From NCBI GenBank assembly GCA_023228885.1, contig JALOAJ010000011.1, positions 1 to 64,000 of the forward strand: DNA of 64,000 bases, in the 5' to 3' direction. This DNA comes from Bacillota bacterium (lineage in GTDB: Bacteria; Bacillota; Clostridia; Monoglobales; Firm-18). The notes beneath the pieces are model-generated. The model was not told the DNA's origin, searched no databases, and saw only the letters and a list, made by a program, of their open reading frames with translations. Positions 1-8,212 of this stretch are shown here, piece after piece (the first letter of the stretch is position 1; every line of letters begins with the position of its first letter). The position numbers and the translations under genes are program-made.

Positions 1-160
1 CCCCTATGTGTAGATATATATTGGCTGTAACTGCAAAATAACTATATCCCAACCATTCTTGAATCTGTTTTAGTGGGACTCCGCAAGCCAACAACAAACC
101 GGCGCATGAATGTCCGAGCTCGTATAAGCCGTTTTTGAGATAAGTCCGTCTAAAAAAGGC
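1..160 (-). pseudogene. Tyrosine recombinase (phage integrase family) C-terminal remnant
   Basis: Read on the minus strand from 160 downwards, one frame stays open for 53 codons to the window edge. It reads like the C-terminus of integrases, with the block VPLKQIQEWLG followed by TANIY. An in-frame TAA (161-163) sits directly upstream with no start codon, so this is a fragment. Family active-site residues are eroded: the usual HDLRHS box reads YELGHS and the LGHS box reads LGYS, so an Arg and a His are lost. The tyrosine in the TANIY block is kept. I infer a dead relic of an integrated element whose remainder, if any, lies before base 1. Confidence 0.72.
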
Positions 161-169
161 TTAAAAAAC

Positions 170-197
170 TTGACATTTGTCTATAAAATGCTATAAA
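170..197 (+). promoter_or_regulatory. Sigma-A-type promoter for the 228 gene
   Basis: TTGACA at 170-175, a 16-base spacer, and TATAAA at 192-197. The ATG at 228 follows about 25 bases beyond the expected transcription start, with a GAGGGG ribosome site. Confidence 0.6.
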
Positions 198-227
198 TGA
201 TTATAATACTAAGAGGGGAAGATTCAA

Positions 228-1796
228 ATGATTATAATTAGTAACAATTATTTGTATAAATTATTAAAAATATTTCTATCAGTAGTAATTGCAATCTTTA
301 TGTTTTCAATTATAGCTTTTGGTGTAGAGATTAAATTTAAAGTTGGGGATAACACACTTAGTGTCAATGGAGAAGATATAAAAGTGAAAAAGCCTTTTGT
401 GATTAATGGTACAACACTGGTACCATTGAGGGTTGTTTTAGAGGCGTTTGGCTCTAAGGTAATCTGGCATGACGATGATATGTCCATAGATTTAAAATTG
501 GATGATATTAGCATCAAGATTCAAATAGACAGTGATATTGTTATAGTAAATGAAACAAAACAAAAACTTCCGCAAGCGCCTTTGCTGGTTGAAGATACAA
601 CAATGGTTCCACTACGATTTATATCTGAAAACTTCGGTTCAATAGTATCTTATGATGAAAATACACAGCAAATAAAAGTAGTCAAGCAAGAGCCCAAAGA
701 CTATAAATACTATAACAAAACAGCTAAATATAATATTATGTTTCCGGACGGATGGGAAATAAACGATAAAGTCGCAAGTGATATAAAACTTTGCAAAAAT
801 GATGCTAAAGTAAATATACATATATATGCAACTTCATACTTAAATAACATTACTCTTGACACAATAACCAACGAGTTTATTGAACAAGTTGATTCTTATA
901 AAAATCGGGAAAAGCTAAAATCTGCAAAATCCGAAAGGATTATTGGTTCAACATTAGCTAAAACTGCTAACTGCAATTACATCAAAAATAGTGTATTATT
1001 CAATGATACATTAATCTGTTTTGAACAAGGCGCTTACACATATGAAATAAGCGGGCATTTTAATGGGAAAAGTTTAGAACATGACAAAGCTGAATTTGAG
1101 CAAATGATAAAAACTGCTGTTTTTGAAATGATACCGCAAAATACAGCTAATATCTTTCTAAAAAACCATAGAGATACTTTTTATAGCAACGATAAAAATT
1201 TTAAAATTGATGTGCCTTTAGGATGGGAAGTTGATTTAGATGGTGAGAAATATTCTGCGTTTAATGATGATTGCAAAATTGAGATTGAAACATATGATAT
1301 TAAAAATCTAATCGATGCAGACCAAAAAGCTTGGAAAGGCAGCGTAGATGAATTTAAGCTATTGGCAGAGGATGAATATTTGGAAAAATATTATGCTAAT
1401 ATTTTTAAGGAAAGAGGAGGAATAACACCTACATTTAGATTTAAATATACATATTCTTACGGAGGTCAGTACCCGAGATACTTGACAATAGATATCAATA
1501 AAACATTCATGGTAGATGAATACGGAAGGGAAAAGCAAGTTTCAAATGATTTACCGGCACAAGTCGAAGAAGGAAAAGTAGTTCTAAGACCAACTGATAT
1601 CCCCAATTTTTATAAGAAATCTAAAGTCTACCCCTTTATTGCAAAAACAAAAGATATGGAGACTTCACCTATATACTATGTGTTTAGAAAAGGCAATATT
1701 TTAATGACTGCAACTTGCCAACAAAATGTACTTTTTAATGAAAAATATAATCGTAAATTTTATGATGAAATTATAAAAAGTATAATTCAAGAATAA
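228..1796 (+). CDS. Secreted protein with two copper amine oxidase N-terminal (stalk) domain repeats
   Basis: 522 residues. Residues about 12-33 form a hydrophobic signal segment after a few charged residues, so export is likely. Residues about 38-150 contain two copies of the copper amine oxidase N-like fold, recognisable by the repeated TTLVPLR / TTMVPLR and the following AFGSKV / NFGSIV turns. In Clostridia this module usually acts as an envelope or surface domain, with no oxidase activity. The rest (150-522) shows two similar stretches, each with a Tyr-rich start and a GWE turn (about residues 165-300 and 310-522), perhaps duplicated domains; I do not recognise their function. The gene is visibly more AT-rich than its neighbours and lies beside an integrase remnant, which fits recent acquisition. 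Confidence 0.75.
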   Translation: MIIISNNYLYKLLKIFLSVVIAIFMFSIIAFGVEIKFKVGDNTLSVNGEDIKVKKPFVINGTTLVPLRVVLEAFGSKVIWHDDDMSIDLKLDDISIKIQIDSDIVIVNETKQKLPQAPLLVEDTTMVPLRFISENFGSIVSYDENTQQIKVVKQEPKDYKYYNKTAKYNIMFPDGWEINDKVASDIKLCKNDAKVNIHIYATSYLNNITLDTITNEFIEQVDSYKNREKLKSAKSERIIGSTLAKTANCNYIKNSVLFNDTLICFEQGAYTYEISGHFNGKSLEHDKAEFEQMIKTAVFEMIPQNTANIFLKNHRDTFYSNDKNFKIDVPLGWEVDLDGEKYSAFNDDCKIEIETYDIKNLIDADQKAWKGSVDEFKLLAEDEYLEKYYANIFKERGGITPTFRFKYTYSYGGQYPRYLTIDINKTFMVDEYGREKQVSNDLPAQVEEGKVVLRPTDIPNFYKKSKVYPFIAKTKDMETSPIYYVFRKGNILMTATCQQNVLFNEKYNRKFYDEIIKSIIQE

Positions 1797-1919
1797 TTTT
1801 GGTTAGCATGGCAATCGTTGGAACAATACTATGAGTTAATTTATAATAAGCGGGAATAAGCTTTTTTTGCATAAGCAAAACAGTACAAAGGACAAATTAA
1901 GAAATAACCCTACATACAA

Positions 1920-1957
1920 AAACCCCCGCAAAGCAGCTGATTTGCGGGGGTTTTTTT
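1920..1957. terminator. Bidirectional intrinsic terminator
   Basis: A perfect 10-bp stem (1923-1932 with 1941-1950, CCCCCGCAAA arm) with an 8-base loop, flanked by A-run on the left and T-run on the right. It therefore terminates both the plus-strand stalk-domain gene and the convergent minus-strand tlp gene, whose stop codon lies in the T-run. Confidence 0.93.
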
Positions 1958-2222
1958 AATATTCGTCATTATAATCGTTTGGGTAATCGTAATCGTCGTC
2001 ATAACCTTGTTCACGGGCGCTTGCTTCGTCTGCAATTTCAAATCGCATTTTTTCAAGTGAACTCATGCGGCGTTTGTTTTTTTCCGCAAGGTCTTTTTTC
2101 GCTTTTTCGTCGTGTGTTGTTTCTATCATTTCGTTTGTTGCCCTTATATTACGCATAGTATTGTCAATGTTTTTTTGGATTTTTTCCACATTGTCACGCC
2201 GGTCGTCCGGTTTGCTTTTCAT
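1956..2222 (-). CDS. tlp: Small acid-soluble spore protein Tlp
   Basis: 88 residues. The N-terminus KPDDRRDNVEKIQKNIDNT and the following NEMIETT...EKNKRRMSSLEKMRFEIADEA match the Tlp family of minor spore-core proteins, which are about 70-85 residues in Bacillus and Clostridia. An acidic Asp/Tyr-rich tail (about residues 73-88) extends the usual end. In known spore formers Tlp is made in the forespore and packaged in the spore core. The gene starts 13 bases after the YyaL-like gene ends on the same strand, with an AGAGGTG ribosome site, so it could be co-transcribed or have its own late promoter inside the upstream gene. It is the best evidence here that the organism sporulates. Confidence 0.88.
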   Translation of the reverse strand: MKSKPDDRRDNVEKIQKNIDNTMRNIRATNEMIETTHDEKAKKDLAEKNKRRMSSLEKMRFEIADEASAREQGYDDDYDYPNDYNDEY

Positions 2223-2235
2223 TTTTTCAACACCT

Positions 2236-4191
2236 CTACATTAATAATTTTAGCAATTCTTCCGTAGTTGAAACGGGCGGGTAGCACTTTCTGCCCTTGC
2301 ACACAAAAAATTCCGCTCCTGTTCGCCCATCAGTTTGCATACCGTGCGCGGGCTCGCTTATTAGCACTTCCGCATCGTTTGGTATAAGGTTTAAAAACTC
2401 GCGCACATCGCTTTGATTTTTTGTTTTTATCTCAACTTTTATTATGTCAGATTTTTTATATAAATATGCAAGCGTTAAAAACGCACAAGCTGCGGGATTG
2501 CCGGCAATATCGCTTGAAAAGGCAGAAAAAATCCTTTCCGCAAATTCGCTGTATCCGGCATCGCCTGTTATAACGCCCAAGCGAAGCATATTCATTGCAC
2601 AAACTGAGTTTGCAGAAGGCATTGCGCTGTCGTAAACATCCTTGGGGTTGGTTATCAGCCTTTCTCCTTTACGGCTTATAAAATTAAAGCCGCCATTGTC
2701 ATTATCCCAAAAATCGTCAATGAAAGTTTCCGTAAGGTTTTGCGCCTTTTCAAGATATCTAACATCCCCTGCCGCCCTGTAAAGTTCAATAAGCCCCCAT
2801 ATATAAAAGGCGTAATCTTCGGCATGCGCGGTGTATTTGGACTCTCCGTCGCGATACCGCGATAAAAGCCCGCCGTTTTTATCCGTGAGCTTATGCCCAA
2901 TAAAATTGGCGGCATTGCAGGCGGATTCAATATAATCATCTCTTTTTAAAATGCGGCCCGCATAAGCAAAAGCGGCAATGGCAAGACCATTCCATGAAGT
3001 TAAAACTTTGTCATCCAAAAACGGGTGAACTCTTTTTTCCCTATGGCTAAAAAGCTTGTCAATGCACCCGTCAGCCCATTTTAACTTGATTTTCGGTATT
3101 TCGGATTTTATAAGGTTTGGTATGTTTTTACCGTCAAAATTCCCCGCCTGGGTAATATCGTATAATGCGCAAAACTCGGTTGCATCCTCTTTTAAAATTT
3201 TTTCAACCTCTGATTTTGTCCATAAATAAAATTTGCCTTCCACACCCTCGGAGTCGGCATCTTCCGCCGAATAAAAACCACCCTCGGGCGATTGCAAAAC
3301 CCTTGTTATATAATCAAGCGTGCATTGCGCCGCGCAAAAATGTTTTTCTGATGATGTAACGCTATACGCTTTCGCGTATGCATATGCAAGTAAACTGTTG
3401 TCGTACAGCATTTTTTCAAAATGGGGCGCGAGCCATTTTTCATCGGTTGAATATCGTGAAAACCCAAACCCGATATGGTCGTATATACCGCCGCGGCGCA
3501 TGGCGTCAAGCGTGCCTTCCGCCATATAAAGCGCATCCTTTTTATTGTACGCTTTGTAATATGCAAGCAAAAATAAAATTATATGAGGTGTGGGGAATTT
3601 AGGCGCTGTGCCAAACCCGCCGTTTTTTGCATCGTATGCTTTAACAAAATATGAAAATGCAGTTTCCTGCGGGTTGCCGATTGTAGATGTTTCGCCGGGA
3701 GTATAGCCCTCAATGGCGGTAATTATTTTTTGGTAAGTGTGGTCCAATGCGCTGCGGTTTGTTTTATATGTGTTGCTTATTTGCTCCAACAAAAGTTTAA
3801 AGGTTTCTTTTGTAAAGTAAGTTCCCGCAAAAAACGGGCGCATATCGCTGTCGGCAAAAACTGAAAGCGGCCATCCGCCGCTGCCCGTCATAACTTGGCA
3901 CACATTCATATATACATGGTCGATATCCGGTCGTTCCTCACGGTCTAACTTAATGCTTACAAAGTTTTTGTTTAATATTTCGGCAACATCGCGGTGTTCA
4001 AACGACTCGCGCTCCATAACATGGCACCAATGGCAGGTGGAATATCCTATGCTTAAAAAGATTGGCTTGTCTTCATCCTTTGATTTTGCAAACGCCTCAT
4101 CGCCCCACGGGTACCAGTTTACGGGGTTGTAGGCATGTTGCAGCAAATATGGAGATTTTTCATCAAGAAGTTTGTTTGGCGTTTTTTGCAA
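2236..4191 (-). CDS. YyaL/SSP411-family thioredoxin-domain protein (DUF255)
   Basis: About 651 residues from the chosen start. The N-terminal DUF255 thioredoxin-like domain begins at [20 protein letters not shown], with the family redox motif STCHWCHVM and the block [11 protein letters not shown]. The remainder is an alpha/alpha six-barrel like glycoside hydrolase/epimerase proteins ([49 protein letters not shown]). The reaction is unknown for this widespread family. The frame stays open to 4320, but I prefer the TTG at 4191: it has a GGGGGAG ribosome site and gives the family-typical start of about ten residues before EKSPYLL. It lies upstream of tlp on the same strand, which may hint at a sporulation link, but that is inference. 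Confidence 0.9.
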   Translation of the reverse strand: MQKTPNKLLDEKSPYLLQHAYNPVNWYPWGDEAFAKSKDEDKPIFLSIGYSTCHWCHVMERESFEHRDVAEILNKNFVSIKLDREERPDIDHVYMNVCQVMTGSGGWPLSVFADSDMRPFFAGTYFTKETFKLLLEQISNTYKTNRSALDHTYQKIITAIEGYTPGETSTIGNPQETAFSYFVKAYDAKNGGFGTAPKFPTPHIILFLLAYYKAYNKKDALYMAEGTLDAMRRGGIYDHIGFGFSRYSTDEKWLAPHFEKMLYDNSLLAYAYAKAYSVTSSEKHFCAAQCTLDYITRVLQSPEGGFYSAEDADSEGVEGKFYLWTKSEVEKILKEDATEFCALYDITQAGNFDGKNIPNLIKSEIPKIKLKWADGCIDKLFSHREKRVHPFLDDKVLTSWNGLAIAAFAYAGRILKRDDYIESACNAANFIGHKLTDKNGGLLSRYRDGESKYTAHAEDYAFYIWGLIELYRAAGDVRYLEKAQNLTETFIDDFWDNDNGGFNFISRKGERLITNPKDVYDSAMPSANSVCAMNMLRLGVITGDAGYSEFAERIFSAFSSDIAGNPAACAFLTLAYLYKKSDIIKVEIKTKNQSDVREFLNLIPNDAEVLISEPAHGMQTDGRTGAEFFVCKGRKCYPPVSTTEELLKLLM

Positions 4192-4353
4192 AAAACTCCC
4201 CCCTTTTTCATATGTGCGACCATTAGCTTTTTGGTCACAAAATTTAAAATTTTGGTTGCGCATTTTATGTGCTTTTGCCGGAGGTAAAAGTTTGAGCTCA
4301 TTCAAGCTTAATATTTCCAAATTAAAAGCCTTTATGCACCGATTTATTTAATA

Positions 4354-4387
4354 AAAAAGAGCTGCATCATCAATGATACCGCTCTTT
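4354..4387 (-). terminator. rpsU terminator
   Basis: On the minus strand AAAGAGC pairs with GCTCTTT around an inner TATCAT/ATGATG stem, followed by a T-rich run. It sits about 100 bases after the rpsU stop. Confidence 0.8.
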
Positions 4388-4484
4388 GTTAAAAACTTTG
4401 CTTTAAATTGCCGCCGTACTGATACCTTAGGCCGGATTTTACGCCGAACAAGACATCAGCTTTATAAAGGGGTTTTTATTTTGC

Positions 4485-4658
4485 TTAGAATTTGCGTTTT
4501 CGTGCAGCCTCTGATTTCTTTTTGCGTTTAAGGCTTGGCTTAACATAATGCTCCCGCTTGCGGATTTCGGATAAAACCCCTGCTTTTGAGCATTGTCGTT
4601 TAAATCTTCTGAGTGCATTATCTAAAGATTCATTTTCTTTTATTCTGATTTCTGACAT
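4485..4658 (-). CDS. rpsU: 30S ribosomal protein S21
   Basis: 57 residues. The protein begins [20 protein letters not shown] and ends in a Lys/Arg-rich tail ([14 protein letters not shown]), as in S21 of Bacillota. S21 is a small basic protein of the 30S platform near the anti-Shine-Dalgarno region. Ribosome site GGAGGGAGGGG lies 4-5 bases before the ATG. It is a single-gene unit here: a consensus promoter (4805-4833) and a terminator (4354-4387) bracket it, whereas in many Bacillota rpsU is next to yqeY, which is absent. Confidence 0.95.
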   Translation of the reverse strand: MSEIRIKENESLDNALRRFKRQCSKAGVLSEIRKREHYVKPSLKRKKKSEAARKRKF

Positions 4659-4804
4659 TGTTTCCCCTCCCTCCGCTGCGGCAAATATACAAGTGTAAAC
4701 TGTTAAATTGGCATTAACCGAAATATATAAACTTGAAGTTTTAAATATGCCGAAATCGGTTTTGCCGCCGTCCTTAAAAAAACTGTGCTTTTAAGGTTGT
4801 CACA

Positions 4805-4833
4805 ATTATATCTAAAATTAGGTAAAGTGTCAA
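4805..4833 (-). promoter_or_regulatory. Consensus sigma-A promoter for rpsU
   Basis: On the minus strand TTGACA (4828-4833), 17-base spacer, TATAAT (4805-4810). Both hexamers are perfect consensus. The -35 box overlaps the metH stop codon, and the start of transcription gives a leader of about 140 bases before rpsU. Confidence 0.85.
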
Positions 4834-7175
4834 GCCATATTTTCAAAAAAGCGTTTTGCTATGGTGGCGGCGCCGGTGGCGTCTTTAGAATAATAGTCCG
4901 CCCCAATCATTTTGGCATATTCCTCTGTGAGCACCGCCCCGCCAACCATTACGCTGCAATCGGGCGCTTCAATTCGCAACAGCTTTATTGTTTTTTCAAC
5001 ATTTGCAACGGTGGTTGTCATAAGCGCGCTAAGCGCAAGCAAATGCGCATTGTGTTTCTTAACCGCGTCAATTATTTTCGCGGCTTTAATATCTTTGCCC
5101 AAATCAATCACATTAAAACCATAATTTTCGAGTAAAACTTTAACTATATTTTTCCCGATATCATGCACATCGCCCTCGACTGTTGCAATTATTATTGTAT
5201 CTTTTTTGCCGTTATCTGAATTTGTTTTCTTCAGGTGTTCCTTTATTGCATCAAATGCCGATTTTGCAGTTTTTGCGCTCATTAAAAGCTGCGGCAAAAA
5301 TAATTTACCTGTTTCATAATCGTTGCCAACTTTATCAAGGGCGGGAATTAGATGATTATTTATAATGTCAAGCGGCGCGGTTGATAAAAGCAGTTTTTTT
5401 GCCGCCTCATATGATTCGTCCGAAAGCCCTTTAATTATAATTTCAACAAGCGTTGGGTCGGATATATTGCTGCCGTTTTCCATTTGTATTTGGCTTGCAA
5501 TATATTTTGTGCAATTTTTATCGTTGCCAAAAAGGGCGTTGAAAGCATAATATACATTCATAACCGATTGTGAGCAAGGGTTTATAATTGCCGCATTTAG
5601 CCCGTTTTGCAACGCCATTAAGAAAAATGATGACGTTATCACATCGCGTGCGGGCAGCCCAAACGACACATTTGAAACGCCAAGCACCGTTTTAACGCCC
5701 GCTTTGTTTTTAATTAAGGTAAGCGCGTTTAGGGTGGTTAAAGCCTCGTCTTCACCCGAACTGATTGCCATTGTGAGTGGGTCAACAATTATATCTTTTT
5801 TGTCTATCCCATGCTTTTTTGCATTTTTTATTATTTTTTCGGCTATTTTGAGCCGCTGCTCCGCTTTTGCGGGGATGCCCTGCTCATCTAACGTGAGCGC
5901 AACAACCACACCGCCGTATTTTTTCACAATGGGAAATATGGCGTCCATGCTCTCTTGTTTCCCGTTGACCGAATTGACCATTGCTTTGCCGTTATATAGC
6001 CGCAACGCCTTTTCGATAACAAGCGGGTTTGCGCTGTCGATTTGCAAAGGGAGCCTTACCACCTGCTGTAAAGCGGTTATTGCTTTTAGCATTGTACCTT
6101 CTTCGTTAATTTCGGGAAGCCCCACATTGACATCTAAAATATGCGCTCCGCAATCTTTTTGATTTAAACCTTCTTCAACAATAAAATCAAAATCGTCCTC
6201 CCTTAGCGCTTGCTTTAAAAGCTTTTTGCCGGTAGGATTTATACGCTCTCCGATAATGGTTGGGCTTTCGCCTATTTCAACAAAACCGCCATACGATGAA
6301 ACTAAAGTTTTGCTTTTATATTGGGGGGCGTGAGGGTTGATGGCTTGCGTTTTTTTAATTAACGCTTTAATATGGCTCGGTGTTGTGCCGCAGCAGCCGC
6401 CTAAAATGTTTCCACCCAAAAGCGCAAGCTGTTTCATTTGCTCCGCAAATTCTTCCGGCGCTATGTCAAAGTATGTTTCGCCGTCTTTAACTTTCGGCAA
6501 CCCCGCGTTGGGGTTAATTATCAAGGGCAAGGAAGAATATTCGCGAAATGTTGAAATAAGTTTTTGCATTTGGCTCGGTCCGCTGCCGCAATTTACACCT
6601 ATGGCATCTACCCTTAAACCTTCAAGCAATGCAATCACCGAAACGACATCCGCTCCTGTTAAAAGCTTGCCGTTTTCATCAAAAGTGACGGTGGCGTAAA
6701 CGGGCAGGTTTGAATTTTCTTTGGCGGCAATTACCGCCGCTTTCAGTTCGTAGGTATCGTTCATTGTTTCAATTAAAATGATATCGGCGCCGCTTTTCAC
6801 CCCCGCCTTTACCATGGGCGCAAAACAGTTAACGGCATCTTCAAAAGTAAGCTCGCCCAAAGGATAAAGTAGCTTGCCTGTGGGTCCTATATCAAGCGCA
6901 ACTTGCTTTTTGCCTGCCGCGTCCCTTGCAAGAGTTACTCCCGCGCAAACGACCTTTTCAACATCGCTTTTCGCCAGCTTAATTGGGTTTGCCCCAAAGG
7001 TGTTCGTCTTTATTATGTCGCAGCCGGCGGCTATGTATTGCCTGTGAATGTCACGAATCAGCTCCGGTTGCGTAATATTTAAAAGTTCGGGCTGCTGCCC
7101 CGGCTTTAAACCTTGCGATTGCAGCATGGTGCCCATTGCCCCGTCAAAGTATATAAAACTATTTATTTTGCTCAC
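4830..7175 (-). CDS. metH: Cobalamin-dependent methionine synthase, short form without the reactivation domain
   Basis: 781 residues. Domains in order: homocysteine S-methyltransferase (about 1-290; FDGAMGTMLQ at the start, zinc ligands in GVNCGSG and GGCCGTTPSH); pterin-binding domain (about 310-565; IIGERINPTGKK, DVNVGLPEI, SVNGK); cobalamin cap (about 575-660); B12-binding domain (about 665-781; DVHDIGKNIV carries the axial histidine). It makes methionine by moving the methyl of methyl-tetrahydrofolate to homocysteine. The C-terminal AdoMet-binding activation domain of the roughly 1200-residue E. coli enzyme is missing, as in several anaerobes, where a separate protein may reactivate the cofactor. 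It overlaps metF by 17 bases, so the two are one operon. GTG start with an adjacent AAGGGG. Confidence 0.93.
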   Translation of the reverse strand: MSKINSFIYFDGAMGTMLQSQGLKPGQQPELLNITQPELIRDIHRQYIAAGCDIIKTNTFGANPIKLAKSDVEKVVCAGVTLARDAAGKKQVALDIGPTGKLLYPLGELTFEDAVNCFAPMVKAGVKSGADIILIETMNDTYELKAAVIAAKENSNLPVYATVTFDENGKLLTGADVVSVIALLEGLRVDAIGVNCGSGPSQMQKLISTFREYSSLPLIINPNAGLPKVKDGETYFDIAPEEFAEQMKQLALLGGNILGGCCGTTPSHIKALIKKTQAINPHAPQYKSKTLVSSYGGFVEIGESPTIIGERINPTGKKLLKQALREDDFDFIVEEGLNQKDCGAHILDVNVGLPEINEEGTMLKAITALQQVVRLPLQIDSANPLVIEKALRLYNGKAMVNSVNGKQESMDAIFPIVKKYGGVVVALTLDEQGIPAKAEQRLKIAEKIIKNAKKHGIDKKDIIVDPLTMAISSGEDEALTTLNALTLIKNKAGVKTVLGVSNVSFGLPARDVITSSFFLMALQNGLNAAIINPCSQSVMNVYYAFNALFGNDKNCTKYIASQIQMENGSNISDPTLVEIIIKGLSDESYEAAKKLLLSTAPLDIINNHLIPALDKVGNDYETGKLFLPQLLMSAKTAKSAFDAIKEHLKKTNSDNGKKDTIIIATVEGDVHDIGKNIVKVLLENYGFNVIDLGKDIKAAKIIDAVKKHNAHLLALSALMTTTVANVEKTIKLLRIEAPDCSVMVGGAVLTEEYAKMIGADYYSKDATGAATIAKRFFENMA

Positions 7176-8052
7176 CCCTTATAATGTGGGAAACCCCCGC
7201 TATTATGCTTTCTGCAATTTCCGGCTTGTTCATGGTGTAAATATGTATACCTTTTACGCCGTTGGAAATAAGGTCAATCACTTGCTCAATGGCATACGCT
7301 ATGCCCGCCTGCGCAAGCGCTTTGGGCGAATGCTCGAATCGGTCAAGCATTGCTTTGTATTTCGGGGTTAAAGCCGCACCGGAAAGCTTTGTCATCTTTC
7401 TGATAGATTTAATGTTTGTTACAGGCATTATGCCGGCAATGACCGGGACATTTATATTATTTTGAAACAGGCGGTATAAAAAGTTGTATAAAACATTATT
7501 ATCAAAAAACAATTGAGTTATTAAAAAATCGCACCCTGCATCGACTTTTTCTTTCAAGTATGCAATATCGTCTTCCTTATTGGGGTTTTCAATATGCCCT
7601 TCGGGATAGCATGCGCCGCCTATACAAAAATCATTTGTCTTTTTTAAGTCGCGAATAAGTTGGGCGGCATATTTATAGTGCCGAGGCGGCATGTTTTGCA
7701 TATTGCTTGGCAGGTCGCCCCTTAGCGCAAGTATATTTTTTACTCCCTTTTGGGAAAGTTCGCCTGTTATTGCAGCAATATCGTTCGGCGTTGAAGAAAC
7801 ACAGGTTAAATGAGCAAGCGCCGTTACATTTAGCTTGTTCTCAATATAATCCGCAATTTGGGCGGTGTTGGTGCTTGTTCCCCCGCCTGCTCCGTATGTA
7901 ACGCTCATAAAATCGGGCTGTTGCTCGCTCAGCCGCTTAACGGCAGACAAAACACCGCAAATTTGAGCGTTTTCCTTAGGCGGAAAAACTTCAAAAGATA
8001 ATGACACCCTCTTGCTGTTTAACAAATCCTTTATATTCAATTTTACACTCAC
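7159..8052 (-). CDS. metF: Methylenetetrahydrofolate reductase
   Basis: 297 residues from a GTG start. The motif SLSFEVFPPK near the N-terminus, the FMN-site region YGAGGGTSTNT, and LALRGD / FLITQLFFDN are those of MetF, which reduces 5,10-methylene-THF to 5-methyl-THF. Its product is the substrate of the overlapping metH. The frame is open to 8136, but a good promoter lies inside that extension at 8093-8121, so transcription begins near 8086 and the GTG at 8052 (protein start VSVKLNIKDLL) is the best choice. The reverse complement shows GAAAGG just before it, a rather close ribosome site, so the exact start is uncertain. Confidence 0.92.
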   Translation of the reverse strand: MSVKLNIKDLLNSKRVSLSFEVFPPKENAQICGVLSAVKRLSEQQPDFMSVTYGAGGGTSTNTAQIADYIENKLNVTALAHLTCVSSTPNDIAAITGELSQKGVKNILALRGDLPSNMQNMPPRHYKYAAQLIRDLKKTNDFCIGGACYPEGHIENPNKEDDIAYLKEKVDAGCDFLITQLFFDNNVLYNFLYRLFQNNINVPVIAGIMPVTNIKSIRKMTKLSGAALTPKYKAMLDRFEHSPKALAQAGIAYAIEQVIDLISNGVKGIHIYTMNKPEIAESIIAGVSHIIRGEQNK

Positions 8053-8092
8053 CCTTTCAAAAAACGAAACATCCTGCCGCTGTATAACTTGT

Positions 8093-8121
8093 ATTATAAT
8101 GCAAAACAGACCGTTTTGCAA
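8093..8121 (-). promoter_or_regulatory. Promoter of the metF-metH operon
   Basis: Minus-strand TTGCAA (8116-8121), 17-base spacer, TATAAT (8093-8098). It decides the metF start, because the upstream ATG at 8136 would lie before the transcript begins. Confidence 0.7.
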
Positions 8122-8174
8122 CCCAAATTCAGACATTTTTTATCAGGCGCAAATAAGCGTTTGCTTTGCGCTAT

Positions 8175-8199
8175 GGTTGCATTGAAATTTGGTGCAACC
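8175..8199. repeat. Inverted repeat upstream of metF
   Basis: GGTTGCA (8175-8181) and TGCAACC (8193-8199) with wobble pairing possible between them. No T-run follows in the minus direction, so it is not a clear terminator of the HTH gene; it may be a weak processing site or an operator upstream of the metF promoter. Confidence 0.4.
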
Positions 8200-8212
8200 T
8201 AAAAGACATGCG

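Noticed and set aside
1797..1918. Possible small gene between the stalk-domain gene and the terminator
   Set aside because: No frame with a ribosome site or recognisable residues; it seems to be plain 3' untranslated sequence.
8053..8212. SAM or cobalamin riboswitch before metF-metH
   Set aside because: The promoter at 8093-8121 leaves a leader of about 30 bases, too short for either element, and no conserved boxes are visible.
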